Below are positions 1-8,640 of a stretch of 10,120 nt of DNA, piece after piece. Position numbers and translations under genes: made by a program. Each line of letters begins with the position of its first letter. The stretch's first letter is position 1. Source of the DNA: Asterionellopsis glacialis (Eukaryota > Bacillariophyta > Plagiogrammaphyceae > Rhaphoneidales > Asterionellopsidaceae); contig WKLE02001846.1 of NCBI GenBank assembly GCA_014885115.2, forward strand, positions 1 through 10,120, given 5' to 3'. The notes under the pieces are model-generated. The model was not told the origin of the DNA. It saw nothing but the letters and a program-made list of their open reading frames with translations, and ran no database searches.

Positions 1-563
1 CACACATTTTGTAATATGAACATAACAATGTGTGAATAGTATTGAATGACACACCTTTAGGCTCAAGACAATGCAGGATCTGTCCAGCTCCATGATTGCT
101 ATGATTCTTTCCAAGAATGATTGTTTCGACTGCACTACCTCTCTCCTCATTTACCTCATTAGAGAGGAGATACATCTCCCTTCTGAATGGTGTTGCTTCA
201 ACCTCTGCCGGAATGCTGTGAATCCAATTGACTTGATCTCTCTTGAGATCAAGCAAATGATACTCATTGTGTTCCAAATGATGCTGCCTCAAGAGTTCAT
301 ATAATTCTTCAGCAGCGTCAAAACTTCCACCTTTGTCTATGATTCTATAAAGATATTGAGTCATCTTTCCAAATTTTCCATCTAGTTTTGTCTTCCCTTT
401 GCCAGGAAAATTGGTCTTATATGTTGCTTCAAATACACCCATCAACTTATCGCACAGACCAATTGCCAACTTAGCCATCTTGGAAATAAAAACACCAGTA
501 CTGTCTGCTCTATAATGCACTTTCTTACATCCATACTTGGGCATTTCATGTTTGTACAAATAT
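1..563 (-). CDS. Intact last visible exon of the DDE-like gene, open to the window edge
   Basis: This stretch is open for about 187 codons with no stop and continues past position 1. It starts after an AG acceptor (564-565) in the phase set by the upstream exon. It carries the second and third candidate catalytic Asp: RADSTGV (Asp codon 503-505) and KLDGKFGKM (Asp codon 380-382), the latter after GKGKT. The rest is charged and helical (DAAEELYELLRQHHLEHNEY). It is the best-preserved part of the gene and the best query for a family search. Two perfect inverted repeats lie inside it (9-bp arms 232-240/245-253; 7-bp arms 139-145/162-168), probably by chance in coding DNA. Confidence 0.6.
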
Positions 564-647
564 CTAATTTGTAACAGACAAAAGTGATGTCATGAGAAAC
601 AAGAAACAGACACATTTGCATTCAATTGTTAACAAAAAGTAACTTAC
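564..647 (-). other. GT-AG intron, 84 nt, in the DDE-like gene
   Basis: The donor reads AAGGA|GTAAGTT and the acceptor TTACAAATTAG|ATATTTG. Removing 84 nt joins a phase-2 codon (GA + A, Glu), so that ...VNTVK-E-YLYKHEMPK reads on in one frame. Both sites and the phase agree, so this is a well-supported spliceosomal intron. Confidence 0.65.
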
Positions 648-1287
648 TCCTTGACTGTATTGACATAAATTGCATCCTGAGTGGTATCATCCGAAAAAAA
701 AACATATGGTACAAAACATCATTTTCACTGTCATCTTCAGTACTGTTGTTTTTCTTGTGGCCAAACACAATTATAACTCCAAGACAGCTGAACCCCCTTT
801 TTGAAAACCAGTCTTTTTGTTTCTCTTGATAATATGGAGCTAAAATTTTCATTTTGAAATCAAACACGACAACACATTCAGCTTCTCCCAAGTTTTCACA
901 TTACGTTTCATCCCATTTTGCTTTGTCTTTTGCTTGTGCAAGACGACTTCTGTAATGCAGGAAATTTCGAAGCTGATCTTCAATTTGGACCTTCCATGCT
1001 AACATGTCATCCTGAAGTATATTATTTTGGGAATACACATTGTTTTCCTCAAGAGCATCATCAATAGCTTTATAGTGCTGCAACAAATCAGAGAACAATT
1101 GAAAACTGTTTGAGCAGTCCTTACATGCATTTAAATGAGAGTTGCTATCACAATGGTTGCATAGCACTGGATCTTTTGTGTTGTTGTAGAATTCACGCTT
1201 GAAGCATGTACAGATATGCTTTGAATCATCTGTCACATCATTAGTAGTGAACAAAATGAGGATTAAATCTTTCAATGATTGCCATTC

Positions 1288-1324
1288 CTATGAGTTATAA
1301 ACAATTGTTGTACCAATGTCTTAC
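1288..1324 (-). other. Probable 37-nt GT-AG intron in the DDE-like gene
   Basis: The donor is GACAAG|GTAAGA and the acceptor AACTCATAG|GAATGG. An in-frame TAG directly before GAATGG is removed by splicing. The downstream exon opens with EWQSLKDLILIL. The join is phase 0 if the T6 run at 1387-1392 was originally T7, giving STWDK|EWQSL. At 37 nt it is unusually short for an animal intron. It could instead be a patch of decayed coding DNA. Confidence 0.4.
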
Positions 1325-2685
1325 CTTGTCCCAAGTGCTCTGAAAATCCAAGCTTGTGAAATGTTTCCACCTCAGATATTCTTTCCAAAAAATCTAGTGT
1401 CATCAATATTATTGAAACAAGCTACTTCTTCCAAAGTATTTACAACACTTGTTCTCATGTTTTTAAAGTTTTCTCCTCCCATTTTGCTGTCAATGTCATC
1501 AAGGCCAGCCAAAGATTTGATCTTACCAGCTGTCAGCTGCCCTACAATCTTAGATATTGTAGATGGACTGAGTCGACCTTGTTGTGTGAATTTATGATGA
1601 CCCACATGTCCACAGTTCTTTCAGCATCTGCTGCCCGACATTTTACATTTTGCCTTCCACCTTCCAGGAGGTGATAAATTTTCATCATCATTTCATTGTT
1701 ACTATCTACGCTGCTGTTTTCATTATCTCCATTTTTGACTGCAGTGTCAAAGATGTCCATATTTTCCTGCCAAATCCTTTATGATCGCAGCAATACTTTT
1801 TGTTAATTTGACTGACTCTAAAGTAGAATAAGTTCCATTACAGTACTTGACTACCTTATGGCCAAATGACAATTCTTGGAGGTAGTCCTTACAATTGAGC
1901 CAGTGCCACAACTTCATCATTTAGCTGCTTTCTGAAGTGTTTCTGTTCCAGAGGAAGTGGTGTACCAGGGCCAGGATATTTTGCATGTCTCATTGCTCTG
2001 CTCCATTCATATTTTGAAATGTTAATTTCAAGCAATCTACTAGTTTGTCCTTTTGAAAAATTCACTGTCATTATTGACAACAATGATCATCTTTCCTTTG
2101 GGGTTTTGAAACAGTTAATAACTTTCATAAAGTCCTGACCAATCCTTGTGTGTAGGTACCGTTTGTATGATTCTGCATCAAGTTTTGCTTCCCTCCCTTC
2201 TTCTACATTTGTCATTTTTAGATTTGCAAAATCTGCCACCATTTGTTCTTTGACAGCAGCAATAGTTGGAGTGTAAGGGCACTGATCATTACTGTCATGA
2301 TGTGCCATGTCATCCTTCTCTGGAATTGACTCCTCTGCATTCTCTAACAAGCGGTTTCTCTTTTTTTTTTTCTTGTGGATTCCCTGACGCAGCTAAATAT
2401 GGTCTCCTGTGTACATGTAGATGATGTGAACTATCATTGGCAAAGTTGAACTTTTTAATTATTGTTTCTGGTGTGTGTACTATGTTGCTATCATCAAGCC
2501 TTTGGTTGATAACAATTGTATCTTGTTCCTCTGATGATTGGAAGTTGAATATCATCTTCCTTTGTGTTGTGTTTGGTGTTTCCGACATTTGTTGTCATCA
2601 ACTTTCTTGATTTCCCTGCTGAACATTTTTTGGCAAAAGCTATTGTTATCCTCTTGTTGTCCTCTTTGCAACTCAATTTCTTGTA

Positions 2686-2980
2686 AAGAGAGGCAGTGCC
2701 ACGTTGGTCTCTTCAGTACTTAATCATTGAAAAATATCATCTGCCAAACTTGGATGATTGTCAAATTAAAATGGGACCCTTTGGAGTTGCCTGAAAACTA
2801 GTCTCAATCCGTCAAGAGAGGTATTGCCGTGCCAGTCTCTTTGCTTCTCAATCGTCTGCCAAACTTGGATGATTGTTAAAAATTCAAAAGGAAGCCTTGG
2901 AGTTCCGTTTGGAGTTGCCTAAAACTTAGTCTCTTTGCTAGTCACTCCGTAAAAAAAAGGCACATGAGTCTCTTTGCTAC
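2686..2980. repeat. Imperfect tandem repeat, period about 115-128 bp
   Basis: A 21-nt block CTGCCAAACTTGGATGATTG+T occurs exactly at 2741-2761 and 2856-2876. TTTGGAGTTGCCT follows at 2780-2792 and 2908-2920, each followed by a near-identical AAAACTAGTCTC-like tract. The spacing grows from 115 to 128 because copy two carries a 13-nt internal duplication (CCTTGGAGTTCCG). GTCTCTTTGCT recurs at 2835, 2929 and 2968. A weaker upstream copy begins near 2686 (AGAGAGGCAGTGCCA). The array lies just upstream of the start of the minus-strand DDE-like gene, so it could be part of a control region or of an element end. Confidence 0.75.
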
Positions 2981-3509
2981 CAATCCATAAATAAGATAGG
3001 CAGCGTGCCATGAATTGGTTCAATCTGTCAGACATGTTGGAGGTCAGCAGAGTTGTTATACAGCAGCATGAATGCTGCTGTAAAAGAAAACAGAACAAGA
3101 TGAAGTTCTCCTGTAGGATCAGTATAAACGGTACGTGATGTGAAAGAAATGACAGGGTCTGTCTATAAAATGCAGAAGCGTTAGACGTTACTAAATGGTA
3201 TAAACGTTACTAGCAAGCCCCCAGAAAACACCACGAATTCACCCAGAAAGTACTAAACAATACTAGAAAAAGTTCCATTATTACAAAAACTTGGTGTTAA
3301 GACTCTTTTTTTGTATTAACATTTTTTTTTAAATTTCATATTTTAGGTGACGATCGAAACTTTTTCATAAAATTAGGATATGTTTAGATTTTTTTGTCGC
3401 AAATTTTATTTTCAGACTACACAAGAAGTTTACAATTCACAATAACTACTAAATATAAATTTAATTGACTGCAATTAAATTGAAATGTTATTGGAGCTTC
3501 AAACTTCTT
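2981..3509. other. Non-coding stretch with a palindrome and T-rich tract
   Basis: I see no convincing coding frame here. It contains a 24-nt near-palindrome (3059-3082), a TATAAAA at 3164-3170 on the plus strand with no credible gene behind it, two copies of a GACGTTACT/AACGTTACT-like word around 3185 and 3205, and a T-rich tract at 3305-3335. It separates the start of one minus-strand gene from the end of the next. Confidence 0.5.
3059..3082. repeat. Near-perfect palindrome, 11-bp arms, 2-nt spacer
   Basis: TACAGCAGCAT at 3059-3069 pairs with ATGCTGCTGTA at 3072-3082 around a GA spacer. All 11 positions are complementary. It lies in non-coding DNA next to the tandem repeat. It may be a dimeric protein-binding site or a hairpin; the function is unknown. 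Confidence 0.7.
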
Positions 3510-3842
3510 TCACGCCCTTTCTACATATTGAAATTTTTCTTTTTTACGTATATTGGCAGAAAAAGCTCTAGATTGAGACCTAGTTGCAATTGTAGCCCTC
3601 TGTTGAACCAAATACTCTTGAGATTGAGCATTATTATTTTTGAATGTCTTTATTGTGTCATGCATAGAATTTGGAATTATTTCATCTTTGACATGCACCT
3701 TGTTTGGTTGTGCAAATACATGCTGAAGGTTATTCTCTGTTTCTTTATCTTGGTTTGTTGATTCCTTGTGAGTTTCAAAATATGAATTATGATGGGAGTT
3801 ATCAAATTATTTGTACTTAGGTTTCAAATTTTGCTTGTAATG

Positions 3843-3860
3843 TTCTTCTTCTTCTTCTTC
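3843..3860 (-). repeat. (GAA)6 microsatellite inside coding frame
   Basis: Six TTC units on the plus strand read as six Glu codons in the minus-strand gene, after MKP and before HYKQN. This is a coding trinucleotide repeat that can change length without shifting the frame. Confidence 0.8.
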
Positions 3861-4413
3861 TGGCTTCATTTGTTTCTTCAAAATGATGTTTCAGAATCTT
3901 CAACACCATTATAGACAACAACTTTCCTGCATTTTGTAGCATCAGAACTTAATCCAGTCTTGATATGCCTGTTCTGCCACATAGGAAGACACTTATCAGT
4001 CAAATCTTGTATGTAGGAGCGGTCAAATCTTTGATTACTTTTGCAGTCTTGAATGACCTTACAGATGATATTGTTGTATTTTCTTATTCTTTTCGCAGTC
4101 CATCCACAAAAGGATGCATTTCCTTAGCTTGTTTCTTTTGTGCATCTTGTTTTGACCTTCTATTTGTCCTTGAAATCTTGAATGTTGTGATCAAAAATAT
4201 ATTTCCAACATAGCCAGCTGTTTTCTAGGGCTAGTAAGGCAAATGTTTCATCTGAAACTGATACTATCTTGCTGATATGCTCATTCAACCATATAAGCCT
4301 TTTCCATTCCTGTTTATCTATAACACATTGCAAAATACAATGAAAAAAATATCCATTGTTAGGGTTTTCAGGAAGCATTCTAATATCACTTAATGTAATA
4401 TCATGATATTCAT

Positions 4414-4515
4414 CTGTTTGAAACAGCATAAAATTAATGTAATAGTACAAACAATGTTAGTAACTATAAAAATAGTAATAACGAGTAAACATTGATGCAA
4501 AAAATCAGAACATAC
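4414..4515 (-). other. GT-AG intron, 102 nt
   Basis: The donor is TTGATTA|GTATGTTC and the acceptor GCTGTTTCAAACAG|ATGAATATC, with a pyrimidine-rich lead-in. The join is phase 1 (A + AT, Asn) and links TTPEALDLHLI to EYHDITLSDIRMLPEN in one frame, skipping a TGA that would end the upstream reading. This is the clearest intron in the window and strong evidence for a eukaryotic nuclear gene. Confidence 0.75.
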
Positions 4516-5310
4516 TAATCAAATGTAAGTCCAATGCTTCTGGTGTGGTTTCAGTCCATTCTGTGCAATGTTTTCAAATGAATTAGTATTTGTGTTGTCT
4601 TGTAAAGTTTTCTCATTATCTTCTTCATCACTGTCATCATCATCAGAATAGTTTAAAATAATTTGTTGTGTTTCTGTATTTTTCTTGTCTTCCTACATAT
4701 CCTTTGATGTTTGATTACTACCATTATTATTACTTTTTAGACTCTCTTGACTTTGTTTTGTTGGTATGTTTGTCTTCGTACTCTTCATAGGTGCCTTCAG
4801 AAATGTTCTTAGAAATTTGAAACATATGCATTACTGATGTTTGAATACAATTATTAACATCATTTCTTCTAGTACAAAAAGCTTTTTTAACAGTATCTTT
4901 GTAGGTATTCCAGAAACTGTAACAATCTTCAAATGGTACATCAAATAGATCTAGAACTTTATTGCCAATTCTTGTTGATGTTTCTAAATCATCTAATTCT
5001 TCTTGACAAGTTATGATTTGATCTCTTTGAAAAATGTCATATTTGACCTTTCTAGCAATCTCTTCATAAGTTTGAACATCTTTCTGATAAGTTTCAACAT
5101 TTCTATGCCAGTAGACTGTAAAGCTTTATTAACTTTTTTCAAATACTTGATTTCATCTAACAGAGATGTATCCTTATAGGGAGGTCTCATTTCCTGATAT
5201 ACAGTCAAGTTATTTTTGATACTTTGTACATTTTGAGGTGTCATACAGTGATTCTCCTTATGGTTACTGCTGTAACATGCAGTAAGTTCTAGCACATTGG
5301 AAGATGACAT

Positions 5311-6276
5311 CGTTGATCAATGGTGTTTTTATGAAGAGAGACAAATGAACAAACTTGATTCAACAAATATATGAGAATGTTTAAAGAAAATTTGGCAGCA
5401 ATTCAAATTTAAAAAGTAAATGGAATGCCAATGATCATTTGCGTAAGTAATGGTATCATTGTGATGTATGTAAAATGTAAAGGATTTTTTCCTGTAGTAC
5501 AATTATATTTGAATCTACAAAATGTCACTTTTGAATCAGATTGAAGCCTATAAACAAAAATGTGTGCATTTGACATTGCCTGTCATACTCACATCGCTGT
5601 ATACTCTCTTTTAAAAACATATGCTGTTGTTGGTAAATAGACATTTTTGAATCATAGCATACCACCTGGTTGAATTGCCTGCCTAGTTTCTATTTTTACA
5701 CTTTTGTCTATTCTATACAAATCACTACTAATGTGAACTACTAGGTAAACAAGAATAAAAAACTATCTAAATTGTTGTCCATTTCACTTAAATATCAATA
5801 CAAATTGTAGCATGAGTACACGGACAGAAAACTGTATTTCACTTTTTTCAGCCCCTGCCTTGTAGGTGGAACAGTAGCTTCTTATCCAACATACTTGTAT
5901 TTCAATACAAAATATACACTAAGTACATGGATAAACAATATTTAAGATTCTGAGCACTGGCCAGGTATATTGAACAGTACCTGATTATCCAACATACTTG
6001 AATTTCAATACAAGTATGGCGGCAAATCATTTCTAGCATCAGCCTGGCAAGTCTAATGCTAACTTCAATATAGCCAAATATGGAAAAGCCATTACAACAT
6101 TTATCTTTTGTCCAGTACAATATAAATTTGGTAAGGTTTATAAGCGTACATGTTATGATTACCACTTGAAATTAAGATGACTGGCAATTTCACAACCAAA
6201 AACCAAGAAGGACCTCTGACAGAACACTCATACAATAAAAAGAACACATTGACACAGGAATTCTTGATTTTTACAA
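5311..6276. other. Non-coding spacer, about 970 bp
   Basis: No frame on either strand reads as a convincing protein. The longest minus-strand open stretch (6165-5902) is Ile/Leu/Cys-rich, typical of chance AT-rich reading. The spacer holds a tandem pair at 5857-6013 and probably the promoter of the minus-strand gene starting at 5310; a weak TATA-like TTCATAAAAAC on the minus strand lies just before that ATG. Confidence 0.5.
5857..6013. repeat. Tandem pair, period 103 bp, with a small hairpin
   Basis: TTATCCAACATACTTG followed by ATTTCAATACAA recurs at 5882-5910 and 5985-6013 with one mismatch over 29 nt. GAACAGTA recurs at the same offset (5869, 5972). The first copy contains TTGTATT-TC-AATACAA (5895-5910), a perfect 7-bp hairpin. 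The copies differ mainly in their first 20 nt, which suggests an old duplication or selection on the 29-nt core. Confidence 0.7.
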
Positions 6277-6859
6277 CTACATGATTGACAACAGGTTTTT
6301 GCTAGTCAGATCACTGAAGTCAGTACCTGTCTTCGCATCATTCCCACTAAACCAATTGTCTCCTGGGCTCTTCTATTTCTCCAAGAAAGAGAATTTCACT
6401 GTGCTTTGTGGCTACATTGGTAAGTTGCATTGCTTCTTCTCTTGTAACTTCTTGTCCTGTTCTTATCTTGTTACCACTTACTAATTCTTTAACACCAACA
6501 AGAACTAACAAGACAATATTCAGCTCCTCAATATTTTTGGCACCTACAACCTCATATTATTAGGTCTTGCCTTTTCTTACACAAGAAGTCATCTACTTCT
6601 TTGTTACTACAAGATTCATAACTGTCAGGGTTGTGCACTTCCTTAGAATCAATCAATGATCCATGTTGAAGTTCAGTTTTTCCTTAATGACAAGTCCAGA
6701 ATCCAATAGAGATCTCTGATAGTGCAACGTCTGCCTATTGGAATTATGTTCTCTATTTTCCTGATCTTGGTTGTTGGTGCACCTGAGACTTAACTCAGTC
6801 ACACAAACTTCCTTGTATTTGGTTGTGTATGCATTCTTTGTATTACATGAGTTCCTCAT
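6277..6859 (-). pseudogene. Damaged gene for a small unrecognised protein
   Basis: An ATG at 6859 opens a polar reading (VTELSLRCTNNQDQENREH). It changes frame near 6670 to SLIDSKEVHNPDSYESCSNK, near 6557 to VGAKNIEELNIVLLVLVGVK (then GNKIRTGQEVTREEAMQLTN), and near 6347 to SGNDAKTGTDFSDLTSKNLL, ending at TAG 6277-6279. The pieces join into roughly 190 residues. The third block alternates hydrophobic and charged residues like a small alpha/beta fold, but I recognise no family. Each block is open for 30-70 codons and has normal amino-acid use, unlike the opposite strand, which is why I favour the minus strand. Confidence 0.45.
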
Positions 6860-7008
6860 TTTTTCATTTCTGAACCTCTTTACCAGTCTAACATGGGAAC
6901 TGAGCAGGAAGTTACTGAGAGTTGAGTTGTCTTTCTTGGAAATTTGAGCAGAAACTGATCAATGATAGGTTTGAGTTATTGTTGTGTGGAAATCTTTGTG
7001 GTGCAATC
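6860..7008. promoter_or_regulatory. 149-bp spacer between two divergent start codons
   Basis: The minus-strand ATG at 6859 and the plus-strand ATG at 7009 point away from each other, so both promoters must lie in or overlap this short stretch, unless 5' exons lie elsewhere. I see no TATA box or clear repeated motif in it. A shared bidirectional promoter is inferred from spacing only. Confidence 0.35.
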
Positions 7009-8632
7009 ATGAAAAATACCAGGTCAAAGGCAAACTCTTCAAGGAGGGAAAGGATAAAAGGTGACAAAACGTCTTCAATAAAAATAGCACTGCAAAGAAG
7101 GATTAATCCTAAACTTTCTTCTATCAAACAATCCTCTTCTACAAAAGTGCAAGTTCCTGTAAGTTCCATTGCAACTGAAACTGAATTATCAAGAAAGAAT
7201 GCAAGCCAAGGTGACAGCAATATTCAGGCATCCTAAGTAGATGTATCTATGCTAAAGTCACCTCCTCCCAATGTAGTGTCCAACAAATCAGTATCTGATG
7301 ATGTAGAGATAGAAGTTATTAAAGTAGGTTCCTCCAAAAACGTTTCTTCCAAAAATCCCTCTAAAAGGATTATCAAAGATCCAAGGAAAGTGCTGATTCC
7401 AAAGAAAAACCAAGCCCCATCAGCAGCACTCAAGCACCATCTGTAAGAAAAGATCTACAAACCCTAAAGCAAGATAAAACAGCTGCTACACCTAAAGAAG
7501 ACCCTTCCAAACCATCCCAAAAGCAAGATAAAGCTACTGCTACACCTGCAGAAGACACTACTAAACCATCTAACAAGCAAGTAGAAGCCACTGCTACACC
7601 TGCAAAAGACACTTACAATTTAGATGATGAAACATCAAAGACTACAGAACCATTGAAGTCAGGATCAAATACAACTCAAGAAGTAGCCAGAACTAACATG
7701 CCATCATTTGATGTATTGTCAGAAAAAACAGATGTGATGATGAAGTCAGATGTGATCATGAAGGACACTATCCTGTATGAGCCCTGCATCAAATCTCTAC
7801 TGTTATCTCATCATGCAACTAGGACTACCATCAAATGTAACAATGATAGGTTTGGATTCTTTTCACGCCAACTTAGAGAATTCCTTCAAGAAGAGGAAAT
7901 TGTTAGTTCTGAATTGCAAGGCTATGTATCCAAGGGCAACTTTGAGAAATCAGACTATGTAAAGGGTGACAATCCCTACATATGGGTAACTATTGTGAGA
8001 CCTGTGGTAGATTACTACAATTATTGTAGTACTGATGAAATGGACATGCCTTTAGCATTTCAGAATTGATTAAAATTGAATTAGTCCCTGGAAAAGTTCT
8101 ATCTGGATAATTTCATTGCAAATGCAGAAAATGATAGAGGAATCAAGCATGCAATTAATAGCTCTTCAGCTTTGGTTGTACATGTAGGTCTAGTACCAGA
8201 TCTACCTTCAAGCAAGTGGGACGAGTTACAGATTCTTGGCGCCATCAATTTTATTCTACCAGCAAAAGCATATTTTTGAACTACATGGCTTCATCTGTTA
8301 GACAATTAAAAGAGTTCTACAAAACCAAACAAGTAACAAAAAGTTTCAAGAGGAGTGCTTCACCACATTGTTTTCACCAAGGCCTAGGGAGTTTTATGCT
8401 GACCCTTCCAGCAGTATGTACAATTTACATGGTGATCTACTTATACCTAAACAACATTGCCTGTGTATATGCGCAAGCTGCTGTCAATAGCCAAAATACA
8501 GTGCGGTTTTATGTTAGAAATGGTTTCAGGAATCCATATGTTGATGATTACACAGAAGAAGAGATAAAAAAGGCAAATGAAGACAGTGAAATTCTAAATG
8601 AAGACATTTTGGGGTATTTGCCTGATGATTGA
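7009..8632 (+). pseudogene. Damaged gene: basic N-terminus, TP-rich repeats, GNAT-like C-terminus
   Basis: The first ATG in the coding frame is at 7009. The N-terminus is basic and Ser/Lys-rich (MKNTRSKANSSRRERIKGDK); after TAA 7234-7236 it continues in frame (VDVSMLKSPPPN). A frame change near 7421-7425 leads into three 18-residue repeats (7467-7616) and then a folded-looking part: FGFFSRQLREFLQEEE, YIWVTIVRPVVDYYNY, ELIKIELVPGKVL, ALVVHVGLVPDLPSSKWDEL, ILGAINFILPAKAYF, ECFTTLFSPRPREFYADPSS. The end reads ACVYAQAAVNSQNTVRFYVR+NGF, then an acidic tail to TGA 8630-8632. The 'N..TVRFYVRNGF' ending is like the CoA-binding helix and last strand of GNAT acetyltransferases, but no clear Q/RxxGxG/A loop is seen, so that call is tentative. 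Frame changes sit at 8058-8060, 8105-8110, 8273-8277, 8338-8342 and 8449-8451. Strand and frames are well supported; the function is not. Confidence 0.55.
7467..7616 (+). repeat. Coding minisatellite, 54-bp unit, about 2.8 copies
   Basis: Units start at 7467, 7521 and 7575, exactly 54 nt apart, and encode KQDKTAATPKEDPSKPSQ, KQDKATATPAEDTTKPSN and KQVEATATPAKDT. The period is a multiple of three and the copies stay in frame. The Lys/Thr/Pro-rich units look like a disordered linker. The first two units differ at several bases, so the duplication is not recent. Confidence 0.85.
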
Positions 8633-8640
8633 CAAATTGA

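Larger units (their letters stand above)
1..2588 (-). pseudogene. Damaged multi-exon gene for a DDE/RNase H-like transposase-type protein (3' end outside window)
   Basis: Reading right to left, conserved-looking protein blocks occupy 2588-2090, 2086-1892, 1890-1750, 1760-1610, 1605-1325, 1287-904, 900-703, 693-648 and 563-1. The chosen start is the ATG at 2588; a TGA lies just upstream in frame, but a basic reading in another frame (2676-2590) could be an earlier N-terminus. In order the protein has a polar N-terminus, a motif ISKYEWSRAMRHAKYPGPG, a Cys/His-rich segment (CNHCDSNSH, CKDCSNS), and a domain with VVFDFKMK, HYRADSTGV and GKGKTKLDGKFGKM. The three Asp are spaced D-x90-D-x40-D after splicing, as expected for a DDE/D nuclease. 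Damage: stops TGA 2087-2089 and TAA 901-903; frame changes at the A11 run 2361-2371, near 1890, near 1757 and 1605, at the T6 run 1387-1392 and the T9 run 694-702. From memory it resembles an uncharacterised multi-copy invertebrate family; the transposase role is inference. Confidence 0.6.
3510..5310 (-). pseudogene. Damaged gene for an uncharacterised coiled-coil protein with a 'FALLALENSW' domain
   Basis: Translation from the ATG at 5310 gives a helical, coiled-coil-like part (LLDEIKYLKKVNKAL, then VETYQKDVQTYEEIARKV), an aromatic stretch (LFDVPFEDCYSFWNTYKD), a Ser/Asp/Glu tract (YSDDDDSDEEDNEK) and TPEALDLHLI. An intron at 4414-4515 follows, then a domain EYHDITLSDIRMLPENPN ... SDETFALLALENSW ... 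FCGWTAKRIRKYNNIICKV, six Glu codons, and a polar tail ending at TGA 3510-3512. In-frame stops are TAG 4693-4695, TAG 4160-4162, TAA 4124-4126 and TAA 3807-3809. Frame changes sit at 5100-5102, 4734-4738, about 4560-4590 and 3880-3883. The central domain recalls, from memory only, repeated uncharacterised proteins of invertebrates and algae that occur near mobile elements. Its function is unknown; a role beside the DDE-like gene is inference. Confidence 0.55.

Noticed and set aside
1..34. Inverted repeat CACACATT/AATGTGTG at the left edge, possible element end
   Set aside because: It falls inside open coding sequence that runs past the edge, so it is not a terminus.
71..304. Plus-strand open frame over the left edge
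   Set aside because: It is antisense to the continuous 187-codon minus-strand exon that carries conserved-looking motifs.
3164..3170. TATAAAA box on the plus strand
   Set aside because: No credible plus-strand gene follows it within several hundred bases; such words are common in AT-rich DNA.
3465..3761. Plus-strand Phe/Leu/Cys-rich open frame
   Set aside because: It lies opposite the polar C-terminus of the minus-strand gene, which connects in frame to upstream blocks.
5902..6165. Minus-strand 87-residue open frame rich in Ile, Leu, Cys and Tyr
   Set aside because: The composition is typical of chance reading in AT-rich DNA, and it overlaps a tandem repeat whose copies would encode unrelated residues.
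6912..7220. Minus-strand hydrophobic frame resembling a membrane protein
   Set aside because: It is antisense to the basic, Ser/Lys-rich N-terminus starting at 7009; Lys/Ser codons read backwards give Leu/Phe/Ser runs.
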